Source: Fredinandcohnia onubensis (GTDB lineage Bacteria > Bacillota > Bacilli > Bacillales > Bacillaceae_L). From it: a stretch of 64,000 nt of DNA. Below, piece by piece: positions 18,888 through 27,344 of this stretch. Positions within the stretch are counted from its first letter, which is position 1; every line of letters starts with the position of its first letter. A program made the position numbers and the translations under genes. The notes under the pieces were generated by a model, which searched no databases, was not told where the DNA came from, and saw nothing but the letters and a program-made list of their open reading frames with translations. Where the stretch lies: assembly GCF_002734285.1 (NCBI RefSeq), contig NZ_NSEA01000003.1:313111-377110 (forward strand), in the 5' to 3' direction.

Positions 18888-18908
18888 AAACCGGTGATTA
18901 ATTTTTAA
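18825..18908 (+). CDS. 27-codon micro-ORF with SD-sequestering inverted repeat
   Basis: Encodes a 27-residue peptide, polar and rich in Thr, Ser and Ile (starts MIKLNAIATN, ends KPVINF). I do not recognise it. It has a near-perfect promoter, a strong AAAGGAGG ribosome binding site seven to eight bases before the ATG, and two terminators after it, so it looks like a self-contained transcription unit. Nine bases covering the end of the Shine-Dalgarno and the spacer (18814-18822) are exactly complementary to 18879-18887 late in the ORF. It could be a leader peptide, a signalling peptide or a translationally autoregulated small protein; sequence alone does not decide. Confidence 0.5.
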   Translation: MIKLNAIATNITTSYETIYSTKPVINF

Positions 18909-18930
18909 TTTTATTTGATACGTTAATCAT

Positions 18931-18962
18931 GCCACAGGTGGAATAGTACGCCTGTGGCTTTA
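18931..18962 (+). terminator. First of two tandem terminators
   Basis: Stem GCCACAGG / CCTGTGGC with a 12-base loop and a short TTTATTAT tail. Confidence 0.75.
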
Positions 18963-18975
18963 TTATGCCTTTAAC

Positions 18976-19006
18976 GCCACAGGACTCGTATGCCTGTGGC
19001 TTTTTG
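18976..19006 (+). terminator. Second of two tandem terminators
   Basis: The same 8-base arms as the preceding hairpin (GCCACAGG / CCTGTGGC) with a different nine-base loop and a five-T tail. The identical arms also allow the outermost arms of the pair to base-pair. Confidence 0.8.
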
Positions 19007-19070
19007 GTGCCAATTTTTCCTACACGAATTTTAAGATGTATAGCTAACAAACAAAGGAGGTGAGTAAATA

Positions 19071-19211
19071 ATGACCATCAATCTATTTTTCTTAACGATC
19101 TCAATTTCAAAACGTCAAAAGTCAATCGAAGAATATGTACATGAAGAAAAAGTTAATAAACATATGGAAGAAATGAAGGAACGCCAATATTCAATGATGC
19201 GCTTATTCTAA
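19071..19211 (+). CDS. yrzI: YrzI family small protein
   Basis: A 46-residue protein matching the YrzI family (probable small sporulation proteins of about 46 residues): a hydrophobic N-terminus (NLFFLTISIS), a basic KRQK turn, an acidic helix with IEEYVHEEK, and the family-like end RQYSMMRLF. It has a full AAAGGAGGTGA ribosome binding site. In B. subtilis yrzI is also found just after yrhC. Function unknown; expression in sporulation is inferred from the family annotation and from sigK next door. Confidence 0.8.
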   Translation: MTINLFFLTISISKRQKSIEEYVHEEKVNKHMEEMKERQYSMMRLF

Positions 19212-19239
19212 TCAACAAAAATAAAAATTGGAAAGGGGA

Positions 19240-19308
19240 ATGATGAAAATGTTAATGAGAAATTGTCCGATTATAGCTTGGTTATTTGTGGAGAAAGATT
19301 CCACCTAA
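19240..19308 (+). CDS. 22-codon micro-ORF
   Basis: A possible 22-residue peptide (starts MMKMLMRNCP, ends VEKDST) with GAAAGGGG before it and three alternative in-frame ATG codons. No family recognised. Supported only by the ribosome binding site and by position between yrzI and another micro-ORF. Confidence 0.3.
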   Translation: MMKMLMRNCPIIAWLFVEKDST

Positions 19309-19337
19309 CGTACTAAAAATCATAGGAGGAGTTTCCG

Positions 19338-19394
19338 ATGCTTTCGGTACATGTACTGATTTTTACCATTTTATTTTCAAAGAAAAATAAATAA
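19338..19394 (+). CDS. 18-codon micro-ORF resembling the YrzI N-terminus
   Basis: A possible 18-residue peptide (MLSVHVLIFTILFSKKNK) after AGGAGG. Its hydrophobic stretch ending in a basic cluster resembles the first 17 residues of the YrzI protein upstream, so it may be a truncated duplicate. A strong hairpin follows. Confidence 0.3.
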   Translation: MLSVHVLIFTILFSKKNK

Positions 19395-19402
19395 TAAATT
19401 GA

Positions 19403-19428
19403 AAGGAGCGCCATGCTAGGCGCTCCTT
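19403..19428 (+). terminator. Terminator after the yrzI micro-ORF group
   Basis: Perfect 10-bp stem AAGGAGCGCC / GGCGCTCCTT with a six-base loop; the T-tract is weak. Confidence 0.7.
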
Positions 19429-19545
19429 CCGTCTTAATTTTGTCAAATTTCTTTAACACAATGTTCAAAAGTGGATAACGTTTACACAGTTCGTAAGTGA
19501 TAAAGTAAAAGTAAGAAATACATCTCTTTATGGAGGATGATTTAT

Positions 19546-19626
19546 ATGTTTATGATCGTTATGGGGCTTGTTATTACAGCTGTTATTGCCATTATTATTG
19601 GAACAGAGGTAAGTGTAGAGTTATAG
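19546..19626 (+). CDS. 26-codon single-pass membrane peptide
   Basis: A possible 26-residue peptide that is almost entirely one membrane helix (from MFMIVMGLV to AIIIG) followed by a short acidic tail ending VEL. It has TGGAGGATG before the ATG and a strong terminator 18 bases after the stop, in front of convergent sigK. No family recognised. The size and shape resemble small membrane proteins that bind larger partners, but nothing here names one. Confidence 0.45.
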   Translation: MFMIVMGLVITAVIAIIIGTEVSVEL

Positions 19627-19644
19627 GATAATTAGATAAGAAAA

Positions 19645-19680
19645 GGGTGGACTGCATATCTAGCAGACCACCCTATTTTT
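19645..19680. terminator. Bidirectional terminator between micro-ORF and sigK
   Basis: Stem GGGTGG-A-CTGC / GCAG-A-CCACCC with a seven-base loop, A-run on the left and T-run on the right, so it can end transcripts from both strands. It abuts the sigK stop codon. Confidence 0.85.
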
Positions 19681-20392
19681 ATGTCCTTCTTTTTTCTTTT
19701 TCTGCTCGATAAAATTCATGGAACATTTTCATTAATGCACGCTTTTCAATCCGTGAGACATAGCTTCTTGAGATACCAAGCTCTTTTGCAATTTCACGCT
19801 GTGTTTTTTCCTTCTTTAAATCAAGTCCGAACCTGCCCACAATTACTTCCTTTTCCCGGTCATCGAGGACATCAATGTATTCTTTGATCTTCTCAAGCTC
19901 CATATTTAATTGGATGGTTTCAATCACATCTTCCGTTTCAGATTTCAACACATCAATTAGACTAATTTCATTTCCTTCTTTATCCTGGCCAATTGGATCA
20001 TGAAGAGAAACATCCTTTTTTGTCTTTTTTAGAGCACGCAAATGCATTAAAATTTCATTTTCAATACATCTTGCTGCATACGTAGCAAGTTTTGTCCCTT
20101 TTCCTTGTGAATAGCTTTCGATGGCCTTAATCAAACCGATAGTCCCAATTGAAATGAGATCCTCTGTGTCCTCACCTGTGTTTTCGAATTTTTTTACTAT
20201 ATGAGCGACTAACCGTAGATTATGTTCAATTAACACATTCCGAGCATGTTCATTTCCCTCGGCCAACAATTGTAAGTATTTCTTCTCATCAGAAGATGAT
20301 AACGGTTGAGGAAAAGCATTATTTTTTACATAAGATACTAAAAATAATAATTCTTTTACAAAATAGCCTAATGCTGCTAAAAGTCCAGACAT
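19679..20392 (-). CDS. sigK: RNA polymerase sporulation sigma factor, pro-sigma-K (uninterrupted)
   Basis: Late mother-cell sigma factor, 237 residues. The first about 20 residues are hydrophobic ([17 protein letters not shown]) and form the pro-sequence removed by SpoIVFB before [10 protein letters not shown]. Region 2 includes [28 protein letters not shown]; region 4 ends in the helix-turn-helix [24 protein letters not shown]. The reading frame is continuous: there is no skin element splitting it as in B. subtilis 168. The ATG follows GGAGGTGAGCGA. Transcribed toward the micro-ORF cluster. Confidence 0.97.
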   Translation of the reverse strand: MSGLLAALGYFVKELLFLVSYVKNNAFPQPLSSSDEKKYLQLLAEGNEHARNVLIEHNLRLVAHIVKKFENTGEDTEDLISIGTIGLIKAIESYSQGKGTKLATYAARCIENEILMHLRALKKTKKDVSLHDPIGQDKEGNEISLIDVLKSETEDVIETIQLNMELEKIKEYIDVLDDREKEVIVGRFGLDLKKEKTQREIAKELGISRSYVSRIEKRALMKMFHEFYRAEKEKRRT

Positions 20393-20576
20393 TCGCTCAC
20401 CTCCACATATATCGTAGTGTATGTATGCATATCCATTACACTACTACCCTAGGCGTTTGCCCATTACTTAATGTTATGTAGTAAGTTGCTTCCTTGTGTC
20501 TGTCCAATGTAAAAAAGCTGATGATAGTACAAAAGACGATCTTTTATACACCAACAGCCCTAACAATAAATTTAAT

Positions 20577-20735
20577 TTATTTAAAGATTGTAAAAAAAGG
20601 TCCAATAGCTATGATTATAGCTAATCCAAATACAACAATGGAACCTGATTTGTTTTTATCCTTCCAGAGGGAAACGGAAAACATGATTGTATAGAGAAAC
20701 ATGATTATCAACAACAAATATGTTATTGCGGTCAT
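20577..20735 (-). CDS. Small two-helix membrane protein, probable germinant receptor D subunit
   Basis: A 52-residue protein with two predicted membrane segments (about residues 5-21 and 33-50) joined by a charged loop, SLWKDKNKSG. The ATG lies three bases after the stop of the C-subunit gene and is preceded by AGGATAAGGG, so it is the fourth gene of this operon. Several GerA-type operons in Bacillus carry a D gene for a small two-helix protein that modulates germination; size, topology and position fit. No sequence-level identity was tested. Confidence 0.7.
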   Translation of the reverse strand: MTAITYLLLIIMFLYTIMFSVSLWKDKNKSGSIVVFGLAIIIAIGPFFTIFK

Positions 20736-20738
20736 ACG

Positions 20739-21995
20739 TTAGTCCCTTATCCTTTCGTATGTTGGTAATTCAGATTGTCGCCCAAATTCTCCAAATGTGA
20801 TATCGACACTGACCCTAATATCTGCTTCAGGATAAGATTTCATCCAATCGTAGTTCTCCCACTCTGGTATGGTTAAGAATTGTTTTCTTGCTGTAAGAGA
20901 AAAACCAAATAGATCTGCTTTAAACTCCTCTTGGCTTCGTTTAACAAGATCACTTATTCTTGTTTCGAAGCCTCTAATGATATGTTCTTTCAATTCATTT
21001 CTTTTCTCTTCATCTTCTGCATAATTGACCATACTGTGATCTGTCAAAATCTCAGCTTGAATTGGGACTTTTACCATGATCTTGGGCGCCTTCTTCGATA
21101 CATCAATATTAATTTGTGGTGCTTTTAGCTGTGAAAATCGTGCAGTAATAAAAAACTCTTTCAAAAAGGGATCAGGCATAGAAACTAAAAAGCTTGGTTT
21201 ATCCCTCCATTTGTTTAACAGTTTAGAAATTCGTGTCTCTTGCACGGTTAATTTTCCAACCATTCGTCCTTCTTTAAAGACGGCTGAGCCAAGAAATTGT
21301 GCAGGATTCGTATTTCCAGTCACCTTCATTTTTCCAGCAATTAATTCTTCATCAATATTTTTATTAGCTGTATCCTCATCTAACTCTGTTGTTGCATAAG
21401 CAGTAGTAAATAGTTCTGCATCCCCTTCGGTTATTCTAAAAAAATTATGTATTTCCGAATTAGGCACTAAGCCAATTTCAGTTGCATTTTTAAAGATTAC
21501 TTCAAAGTATTCATGCCTTCTAGTTTCTAATTTCGGTTTGTTTTTGCTAATAAATGTACTTGCATCTTCCTTCGTTACGATGATTTTCGTATCACGTCTA
21601 ATCTCACGATCTTTAGTTGCATCATAAATCCAACGAACAAATTTTGCATCTTTCGCAAGTTCTTCTGAAACAACATAAAAGTCCAAAATGTCGTATGTAA
21701 TAGCCTTTGCTATTACTGCGTTAGCGATATTTTGAGATTCAATAAAACTTGAGGAAGTGAAAGTGATAATTTCATGGGTGGGTTCATTTCCACCACCACC
21801 TTGTTGTGTTGAACCTGTTTCCGGATTTGAAATTAAATACGTAATTTTTAAAAAACCTTCCGTTTCGGATTTGTCTAAACCTATACCTAGTACATAGGCT
21901 CTTTGGTCAATTTCCTCTATATCCCAGCAACCAACTAATATTAATAATGTAGAAAATACGAATATGAGTCTAATTATTTTGTTTCGTTTTTTCAT
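20739..21995 (-). CDS. Spore germination lipoprotein, Ger(x)C family
   Basis: C subunit of a GerA-type germinant receptor, 418 residues. The signal peptide ends in the lipobox LVGC with Cys at about residue 23, so it is anchored to the spore inner membrane by lipid. The mature N-terminus WDIEEIDQRAYVLGIGLDK is typical of the family, and the C-terminal domain contains WMKSYPEADIRVSVDITF. It overlaps the end of the B gene by 26 bases, indicating coupled translation. Which germinant it helps sense is not visible. Confidence 0.93.
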   Translation of the reverse strand: MKKRNKIIRLIFVFSTLLILVGCWDIEEIDQRAYVLGIGLDKSETEGFLKITYLISNPETGSTQQGGGGNEPTHEIITFTSSSFIESQNIANAVIAKAITYDILDFYVVSEELAKDAKFVRWIYDATKDREIRRDTKIIVTKEDASTFISKNKPKLETRRHEYFEVIFKNATEIGLVPNSEIHNFFRITEGDAELFTTAYATTELDEDTANKNIDEELIAGKMKVTGNTNPAQFLGSAVFKEGRMVGKLTVQETRISKLLNKWRDKPSFLVSMPDPFLKEFFITARFSQLKAPQINIDVSKKAPKIMVKVPIQAEILTDHSMVNYAEDEEKRNELKEHIIRGFETRISDLVKRSQEEFKADLFGFSLTARKQFLTIPEWENYDWMKSYPEADIRVSVDITFGEFGRQSELPTYERIRD

Positions 21996-23079
21996 GCTTC
22001 AAATCCCCTCTTACTTTCGCGAGTATCCACATAAGACAAGGAACTAACACAAAAATTGGGCTCATAATATTTAATATAATTTCTCTTATTGAAAAGACTG
22101 TAAAGGTTGGCGCTTCAGGGGCAACTCCAAAAATAACAGTAATCGTCGCAATTATTGGAGCCAGATACTCAAACTTCTTAATATTAAAAATGCCTCCCAA
22201 AAATATTGAAATTAGATATAAATAGAATGAGAATCGAATAAATGAGGCAATAATCCAAAATGGAAAGAAAAAGGTTTCGATGTTTGTTAAAAATCCAAGC
22301 CTAATCAGGCGAATTAACTCTTGATATGGATAATCCAGAAATTTTAAACCTTCAAAGTCGAAGACGAGTAAATACACAAGAAATGAAATGGTCATCTCAA
22401 TAACGAGTATAACTAGAGCGATCCATGTTCCTTTTTTAAATGCTTTTACAGATGCAATATAGGGAGCAATTAAACCGATAAAAAAGAATTCTGCAAAAAT
22501 GGAAACATGGGAAGTACTCCTTTTTACTACTTCCCAATAACCAGGACCAAAAATCGGGAATATATGGGGTATTCTACTCTCCCTTAATGCTAAGATAAAT
22601 GCAATTAATAGTGTGAATTTGATATAGAAAAGAACTAACCAAGAAACGGAGCCAATATGTTCAAGTCCTTTTTTAGCTCCATAAGCACAAACAAACATAA
22701 ATACAATGTAAATAATTAATATTGGTGTTTCAGTAAAATACATCGTACCAATAATATCAATATACATGGCTGAATCAAAAGTAAGCGCCAAGAAACCTGA
22801 GAGAACTAGTATACATGATAAGAAATTGCCAATATATCTTCCAAATAAATGAAGGATTACATCATGTAAATTTTTATTCTTGTAAGCTGTAATAACCTTT
22901 ATCGTGAAATAAATCGGTATAATCGATAATATTCCAATTAGGATGGGTGCCATCCATATTGCGTTCTTTAGGAAATCAGCAAAAATCGCCGGTGTATCAT
23001 CTGATAACTTTACACCCACAGTTAGGAGTAAAATAGCCACATATTCTCTTATTCCGATTTTCCCTCTAGATTGCTCCAT
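21970..23079 (-). CDS. Spore germination protein, GerAB family
   Basis: B subunit of the germinant receptor, 369 residues and about ten membrane segments. The family belongs to the amino acid-polyamine-organocation transporter superfamily and in GerA-type receptors holds the germinant-binding site. The N-terminal IGIREYVAILLLTVGVKLSDDTPA and the central FGPGYWEVVKR segment are typical. It begins three bases after the A gene stop with GAGGAATAG before its ATG. Confidence 0.93.
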   Translation of the reverse strand: MEQSRGKIGIREYVAILLLTVGVKLSDDTPAIFADFLKNAIWMAPILIGILSIIPIYFTIKVITAYKNKNLHDVILHLFGRYIGNFLSCILVLSGFLALTFDSAMYIDIIGTMYFTETPILIIYIVFMFVCAYGAKKGLEHIGSVSWLVLFYIKFTLLIAFILALRESRIPHIFPIFGPGYWEVVKRSTSHVSIFAEFFFIGLIAPYIASVKAFKKGTWIALVILVIEMTISFLVYLLVFDFEGLKFLDYPYQELIRLIRLGFLTNIETFFFPFWIIASFIRFSFYLYLISIFLGGIFNIKKFEYLAPIIATITVIFGVAPEAPTFTVFSIREIILNIMSPIFVLVPCLMWILAKVRGDLKHEKTKQNN

Positions 23080-23082
23080 TTT

Positions 23083-24636
23083 CTATTCCTCTGCCTTTTT
23101 AGTGATGTCCTTTGGTTTTAGATAGCCAGGACGTAATCTTTCATTTTTGAGTATTTTTCGAATGATAGTATCTTCAGAAGACTTATATTTAGGCGACATT
23201 GGTGATAAATAAGGAACACCAAACGTTTTAATGGACACCATGTAAAACAATCCTATGGTAAACATGGCAGTCATACCATAAATTCCAAAAAAACCTGCTG
23301 ATAAAATAAACGCAAAACGAACGATTCTTATGGCAAAATTCATACTAACATCACTAATTGTAAAGGAACATAATCCGCCTAATGCTACAACAATTACGAC
23401 AATCGGACTGACAATATTCGCCTGTACAGCTGCTTGACCTAATATTAGAGCTCCAACAATACCAATTGTTGGCCCGATCGGGTTAGGGACTCGAAGTCCG
23501 GCCTCCCTAATTAACTCAAATGCAATTTCCATCATAATAATTTCAATTAGAGATGGAAAGGGAACCTTTTCGCGTGTGGCAGAAATAGCTAATAAAAGGT
23601 CGGTTGGAACCATTTCTGAGTGATAATTGGTAACTGAAACATAAATTGCAGATCCAAAAAGGGTAATAAATAAGGCAAATACCCGCATTATTCGTATAAA
23701 ATTCCCATAAATAAACCGTAAATAATGATCTTCAGGGTTATGAATAAAAGACCAAAATGTTGCTGGTAATATTAATGCTGCAGGTGAGTTATTCATTAAT
23801 AAGGCTATATATCCGTCTTCTAAGAAGGATGAAGTACGATCAGGTCTTTCAGTATACAAAAGACTAGGGAATATTGATTTCGGCCTTTCTTCAATATATT
23901 GTTCTAATAGAGAAAGGTTTTGGATTGCATCTACATCCAAAGCACTTACTCTTTCTTTAATATTTTTGATCATTTTTTCGTTTGCAAGATCCTTGATATA
24001 TAGAATATACAGTTCATTATGAGAACGTTTAGATATAGTGGTTTGCTCAACCACTAAGTTTTCACTTCTAATTTTTTTTCGAATCAGTGAAATATTTGTA
24101 TCTACCTTTTCGTTAAATGCTTCTTTTGGGCCCTTAATTACTACTTCGTTTTCGGCTTTTTCAACGGACCTACTTTGAAAATTAGAAGTTCCGAAGACAA
24201 ATGCAAATTGCTCACCATCAATTAGTAATATCGAGTTTCCTTGATTTGCACTGTTGACAACATCCTGTATTTGTTGTGCCTTTGAAAAGGATTGGACTTC
24301 AATAAGGTTTTGGATTTCCTTTGATTGATCTTCATTTTTTAGCAACGGATCAAGTATATGTCCATTAATCATGTCCACATCAGTAATGGTTGAAATAAAC
24401 AATATTGCAGCTTCTTTATTTAATCCGCCGATTGAAAAGTTATGAATCTTTACATCATTGTTCTCAGGTATTGTATATAATTCCTTCAAAATGGAAATGT
24501 TTCTCTGAAGATCTAGGTCAATTTTTTGCTTTTTTAATTGTATTTCTTCTTCCGCTGATTCTTCCGGATATTGTTCGGGGTCTAGATTAGCGTTTTTAAA
24601 CTTATCTATATAGTTTTGAATTAATTTCTTCTTCAT
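23083..24636 (-). CDS. Spore germination protein, GerAA family
   Basis: A subunit of the germinant receptor, about 517 residues. The N-terminal cytosolic domain is followed by the GerA domain, with four or five membrane segments in the last 200 residues; ERPKSIFPSLLYTERPD and the PFPSLIEIIMMEIAFELIREAGLRVP motif are conserved in this family. I chose the ATG preceded by CCGGAG, giving the start MKKKLIQN. The frame continues upstream to a GTG at 24729 (548 residues), which has no close ribosome binding site. First gene of an A-B-C-D operon on the minus strand. Confidence 0.88.
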   Translation of the reverse strand: MKKKLIQNYIDKFKNANLDPEQYPEESAEEEIQLKKQKIDLDLQRNISILKELYTIPENNDVKIHNFSIGGLNKEAAILFISTITDVDMINGHILDPLLKNEDQSKEIQNLIEVQSFSKAQQIQDVVNSANQGNSILLIDGEQFAFVFGTSNFQSRSVEKAENEVVIKGPKEAFNEKVDTNISLIRKKIRSENLVVEQTTISKRSHNELYILYIKDLANEKMIKNIKERVSALDVDAIQNLSLLEQYIEERPKSIFPSLLYTERPDRTSSFLEDGYIALLMNNSPAALILPATFWSFIHNPEDHYLRFIYGNFIRIMRVFALFITLFGSAIYVSVTNYHSEMVPTDLLLAISATREKVPFPSLIEIIMMEIAFELIREAGLRVPNPIGPTIGIVGALILGQAAVQANIVSPIVVIVVALGGLCSFTISDVSMNFAIRIVRFAFILSAGFFGIYGMTAMFTIGLFYMVSIKTFGVPYLSPMSPKYKSSEDTIIRKILKNERLRPGYLKPKDITKKAEE

Positions 24637-24817
24637 TACAAACAACTCCGGGTTTTTCCTAAGTTTGCCACTAAAGGTATATTTTAATTCAGAGAGATCA
24701 AAAAGCTTAAGAAAAGGTAAAAACTTCACGAAATGATAGAAATTTTATAAAACTCCCTTTATAATGAATCATATAAATTATTTAGAGAGTCTAAATAATT
24801 AAGAAGGGGGAAATAAT

Positions 24818-26611
24818 TTGAGTACCAGTACATATGAACAAAAATGGGATTTAGACGTATTTTTTGAAGGAGGGAGCAGTTCAGCTGCATTTCACTCCTT
24901 CTTGGAAGCGCTACATAAGGAACTTTCAGAATTCAATGCTTTAGTTGACGCTTTTCAAGTACCAACAAATGAAAAAGATAAAGGCGAATTATTAAACATA
25001 CTAAATGCTTTCCAATCTTCTTTTAAAAAGCTTCGCCAAGCAGGTGCCTTTGTTAGCTGTTTGACAGCACAGGATACTACAGATCGTGGAGCTACTCTTT
25101 TACAAGGAAAAACAACACAGTTAAGTGCACAACTTCAATCCGTCCTTACTGCTTTTGATCAAAAGCTAGTTGCAGTAGAGGAATCTGTTTGGACTAACCT
25201 TTTATCAGAGGAACCATTAAATGAGCTATCGTATGTATTAGAAGAAAGAAGAGCGAGAGCAAAAGAAAAGCTATCTCTTGAGCAAGAAAACCTAATTAAT
25301 GCTTTAGGTGTTGATGGCTATCATGCATGGGGACAGCTTTATAATATGGTAGTTGGAAACATCAAAGTTCCATTTGAGGAAAATGGTGAGGAAAAACAAC
25401 TTTCTGTTGGACAAGCATTTAACAAATTTTCAAGCTCTGACCGTAATGTTCGTAAAACGATGTTTGAGCAATGGGAAAAAGCCTGGGCTGAACATTCAGA
25501 TTATATTGGTGAATCGCTGAATCATCTTGGTGGGTTCCGTTTAAATGTATATAAAGCACGAGGTTGGGAAAATGTTCTTCGAGAACCGCTGGATATAAAC
25601 AGAATGTCTAAGGAAACGCTTGAAACCATGTGGTCTGTCATTACGGAATACAAAGCTCCATTTGTGGAGTATTTGAACCGTAAAGCAAAGGTATTAGGTC
25701 TAAATAAACTTAGTTGGTATGATCTGGATGCACCCGTTGGGCAAACTGAAACTAGGGTGTCCTATCAAGAAGGTGCGGAATTTATTTTAGAACAATTTAG
25801 TAAGTTTGGCACTGAGCTTACTGAATTTACCCAAAAAGCATTTGAAGATAGCTGGATCGAGGCTGAAGATCGTCCTGGTAAGCGACCAGGCGGATTCTGT
25901 ACGAGCTTCCCTGAGAGCAATCAATCTAGAATCTTTATGACGTTCTCAGGAACTCCATCTAATGTATCAACGCTTGCCCATGAGCTTGGCCATGCATTCC
26001 ATCAGCATGCAATGGCAGGGGTTCACACGTTAAACCGTAGTTATGCTATGAACGTTGCAGAAACTGCATCCACGTTCGCAGAAATGATTGTCGCTGATGC
26101 ATCAGTAAAGAATGCAAAATCAGAAGATGAAAAGCTCGCACTTCTAGAGGACAAAATTCAACGAAGTGTTGCATTTTATATGAATATTCATGCTCGTTTC
26201 CTATTTGAAACTAGATTTTATGAGGAGCGTAAACAAGGAATTGTAAGCACGGAACGTCTTAATGAACTCATGCTTGAAGCGCAGAAGGAAGCATACTGTG
26301 GAGCATTAGAGGAATATCATCCACAATTCTGGGCGTCAAAAATGCATTTCTATATTACGGGAGTACCTTTTTATAACTTCCCATATACATTTGGTTATTT
26401 ATTCTCTTTAGGTATTTACGCGAAAGCATTAGAAGAGGGAACAGATTACGAAGAGAAGTACATTGCACTGTTAAAGGATACAGCAAGCATGAAAGTAGAA
26501 GATCTTGCTGCAAAACACCTAGGTGTTGATTTAACAAAGCGCGACTTCTGGGAAAAGGCAGTAAAACTCTCTATAAAAGATGTTGAGGAATTTTTAGAAC
26601 TAACAAAGTAA
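24818..26611 (+). CDS. pepF: Oligoendopeptidase F (M3 family)
   Basis: Cytosolic zinc metallopeptidase that degrades short peptides. It has 597 residues, the usual length. The HELGH zinc motif is in TLAHELGHAFHQH near residue 391, with the downstream Glu in NVAETASTFAEM. The TTG start follows AAGAAGGGGG. It stands as a single gene between the divergent ger operon and convergent pssA. Confidence 0.95.
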   Translation: MSTSTYEQKWDLDVFFEGGSSSAAFHSFLEALHKELSEFNALVDAFQVPTNEKDKGELLNILNAFQSSFKKLRQAGAFVSCLTAQDTTDRGATLLQGKTTQLSAQLQSVLTAFDQKLVAVEESVWTNLLSEEPLNELSYVLEERRARAKEKLSLEQENLINALGVDGYHAWGQLYNMVVGNIKVPFEENGEEKQLSVGQAFNKFSSSDRNVRKTMFEQWEKAWAEHSDYIGESLNHLGGFRLNVYKARGWENVLREPLDINRMSKETLETMWSVITEYKAPFVEYLNRKAKVLGLNKLSWYDLDAPVGQTETRVSYQEGAEFILEQFSKFGTELTEFTQKAFEDSWIEAEDRPGKRPGGFCTSFPESNQSRIFMTFSGTPSNVSTLAHELGHAFHQHAMAGVHTLNRSYAMNVAETASTFAEMIVADASVKNAKSEDEKLALLEDKIQRSVAFYMNIHARFLFETRFYEERKQGIVSTERLNELMLEAQKEAYCGALEEYHPQFWASKMHFYITGVPFYNFPYTFGYLFSLGIYAKALEEGTDYEEKYIALLKDTASMKVEDLAAKHLGVDLTKRDFWEKAVKLSIKDVEEFLELTK

Positions 26612-26616
26612 GAAAA

Positions 26617-26654
26617 AACACCTATCTGCTGTTAAAAGTGGATAGGTGTTTTTG
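26617..26654. terminator. Bidirectional terminator between pepF and pssA
   Basis: Perfect 10-bp stem AACACCTATC / GATAGGTGTT flanked by an A-run and a T-run, serving both convergent genes. Confidence 0.88.
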
Positions 26655-26662
26655 AATTTGAA

Positions 26663-27202
26663 TTAAACTTTCCTTAATTTAAATGTACCAACCATCAGGA
26701 AGGACAGAATAATCATGAGGTAAATAAAAAATTGAGGAGAAACATAAGGGATTGCTAAGAAGCTTAATGTCAAAAGACAGCCTGCAGCTGTAATTGGTAA
26801 GCCAACGAAGAAGCCTTTATTGTCGCTAATATTGAATTTTGCTAAACGAAATGCCCCGCATCCGATATAAAAAACGGTGAAAAACATTCCAGGTGCTCCG
26901 AATTCATGAATAATTCCTTGGTATAATAAAAGTGCAGGTGCGACTCCAAATGAAATAATATCACACATCGAGTCAAGCTGTTTTCCAAGCTCAGATTCAA
27001 TTTGAAATTTTCTTGCTACCATTCCATCAAATCGATCAGCAAGAGCAGCTAAAAAGATCAACAATAATCCTAAATTTAATTCGTTTTTAAGAATAAATAA
27101 TATTGAAAAACCACCTAAGCTTAAGTTAATTAAAGTAAGAATATTAGCTGTGTGTGCTTTAAGCTTTTTAAAAGTTGAATCTAAATATTCTAATAAAAAC
27201 AT
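26663..27202 (-). CDS. pssA: CDP-diacylglycerol--serine O-phosphatidyltransferase
   Basis: Integral membrane enzyme making phosphatidylserine from CDP-diacylglycerol and serine, the first step to phosphatidylethanolamine. It has 179 residues, as in B. subtilis. The CDP-alcohol phosphotransferase signature DG-x2-AR-x8-G-x3-D-x3-D is visible from DRFDGMVAR to DSMCD. The ATG follows AAAGGAGTGATGAG; the upstream in-frame extension lacks a ribosome binding site. Divergent from psd, which uses its product. Confidence 0.93.
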   Translation of the reverse strand: MFLLEYLDSTFKKLKAHTANILTLINLSLGGFSILFILKNELNLGLLLIFLAALADRFDGMVARKFQIESELGKQLDSMCDIISFGVAPALLLYQGIIHEFGAPGMFFTVFYIGCGAFRLAKFNISDNKGFFVGLPITAAGCLLTLSFLAIPYVSPQFFIYLMIILSFLMVGTFKLRKV

Positions 27203-27344
27203 CTCATCACTCCTTTCTTGGAAAAGTCTTTGTAAAAAGGACCAAAAATCAATAAAATAGTATAGTATCACTTTATTAATCTTATTTTATTCGTTCTATT
27301 TTGCTTTTGTAAAGAGAATTGTTATATCCTAGGAGGAATTGGGT

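Noticed and set aside
20494-20694. 66-codon plus-strand ORF
   Set aside because: Antisense to the probable D-subunit gene, with no ribosome binding site; the minus-strand ORF has better start signals and operon context.
24637-24729. 31-codon N-terminal extension of the GerAA-type protein
   Set aside because: The GTG at its start has no close ribosome binding site, whereas the internal ATG follows CCGGAG. Kept only as an alternative.
24740-24775. Possible sigma-G promoter for the ger operon (CATTATA -10-like)
   Set aside because: No convincing -35 at 17-18 bases; not enough to report as a site.
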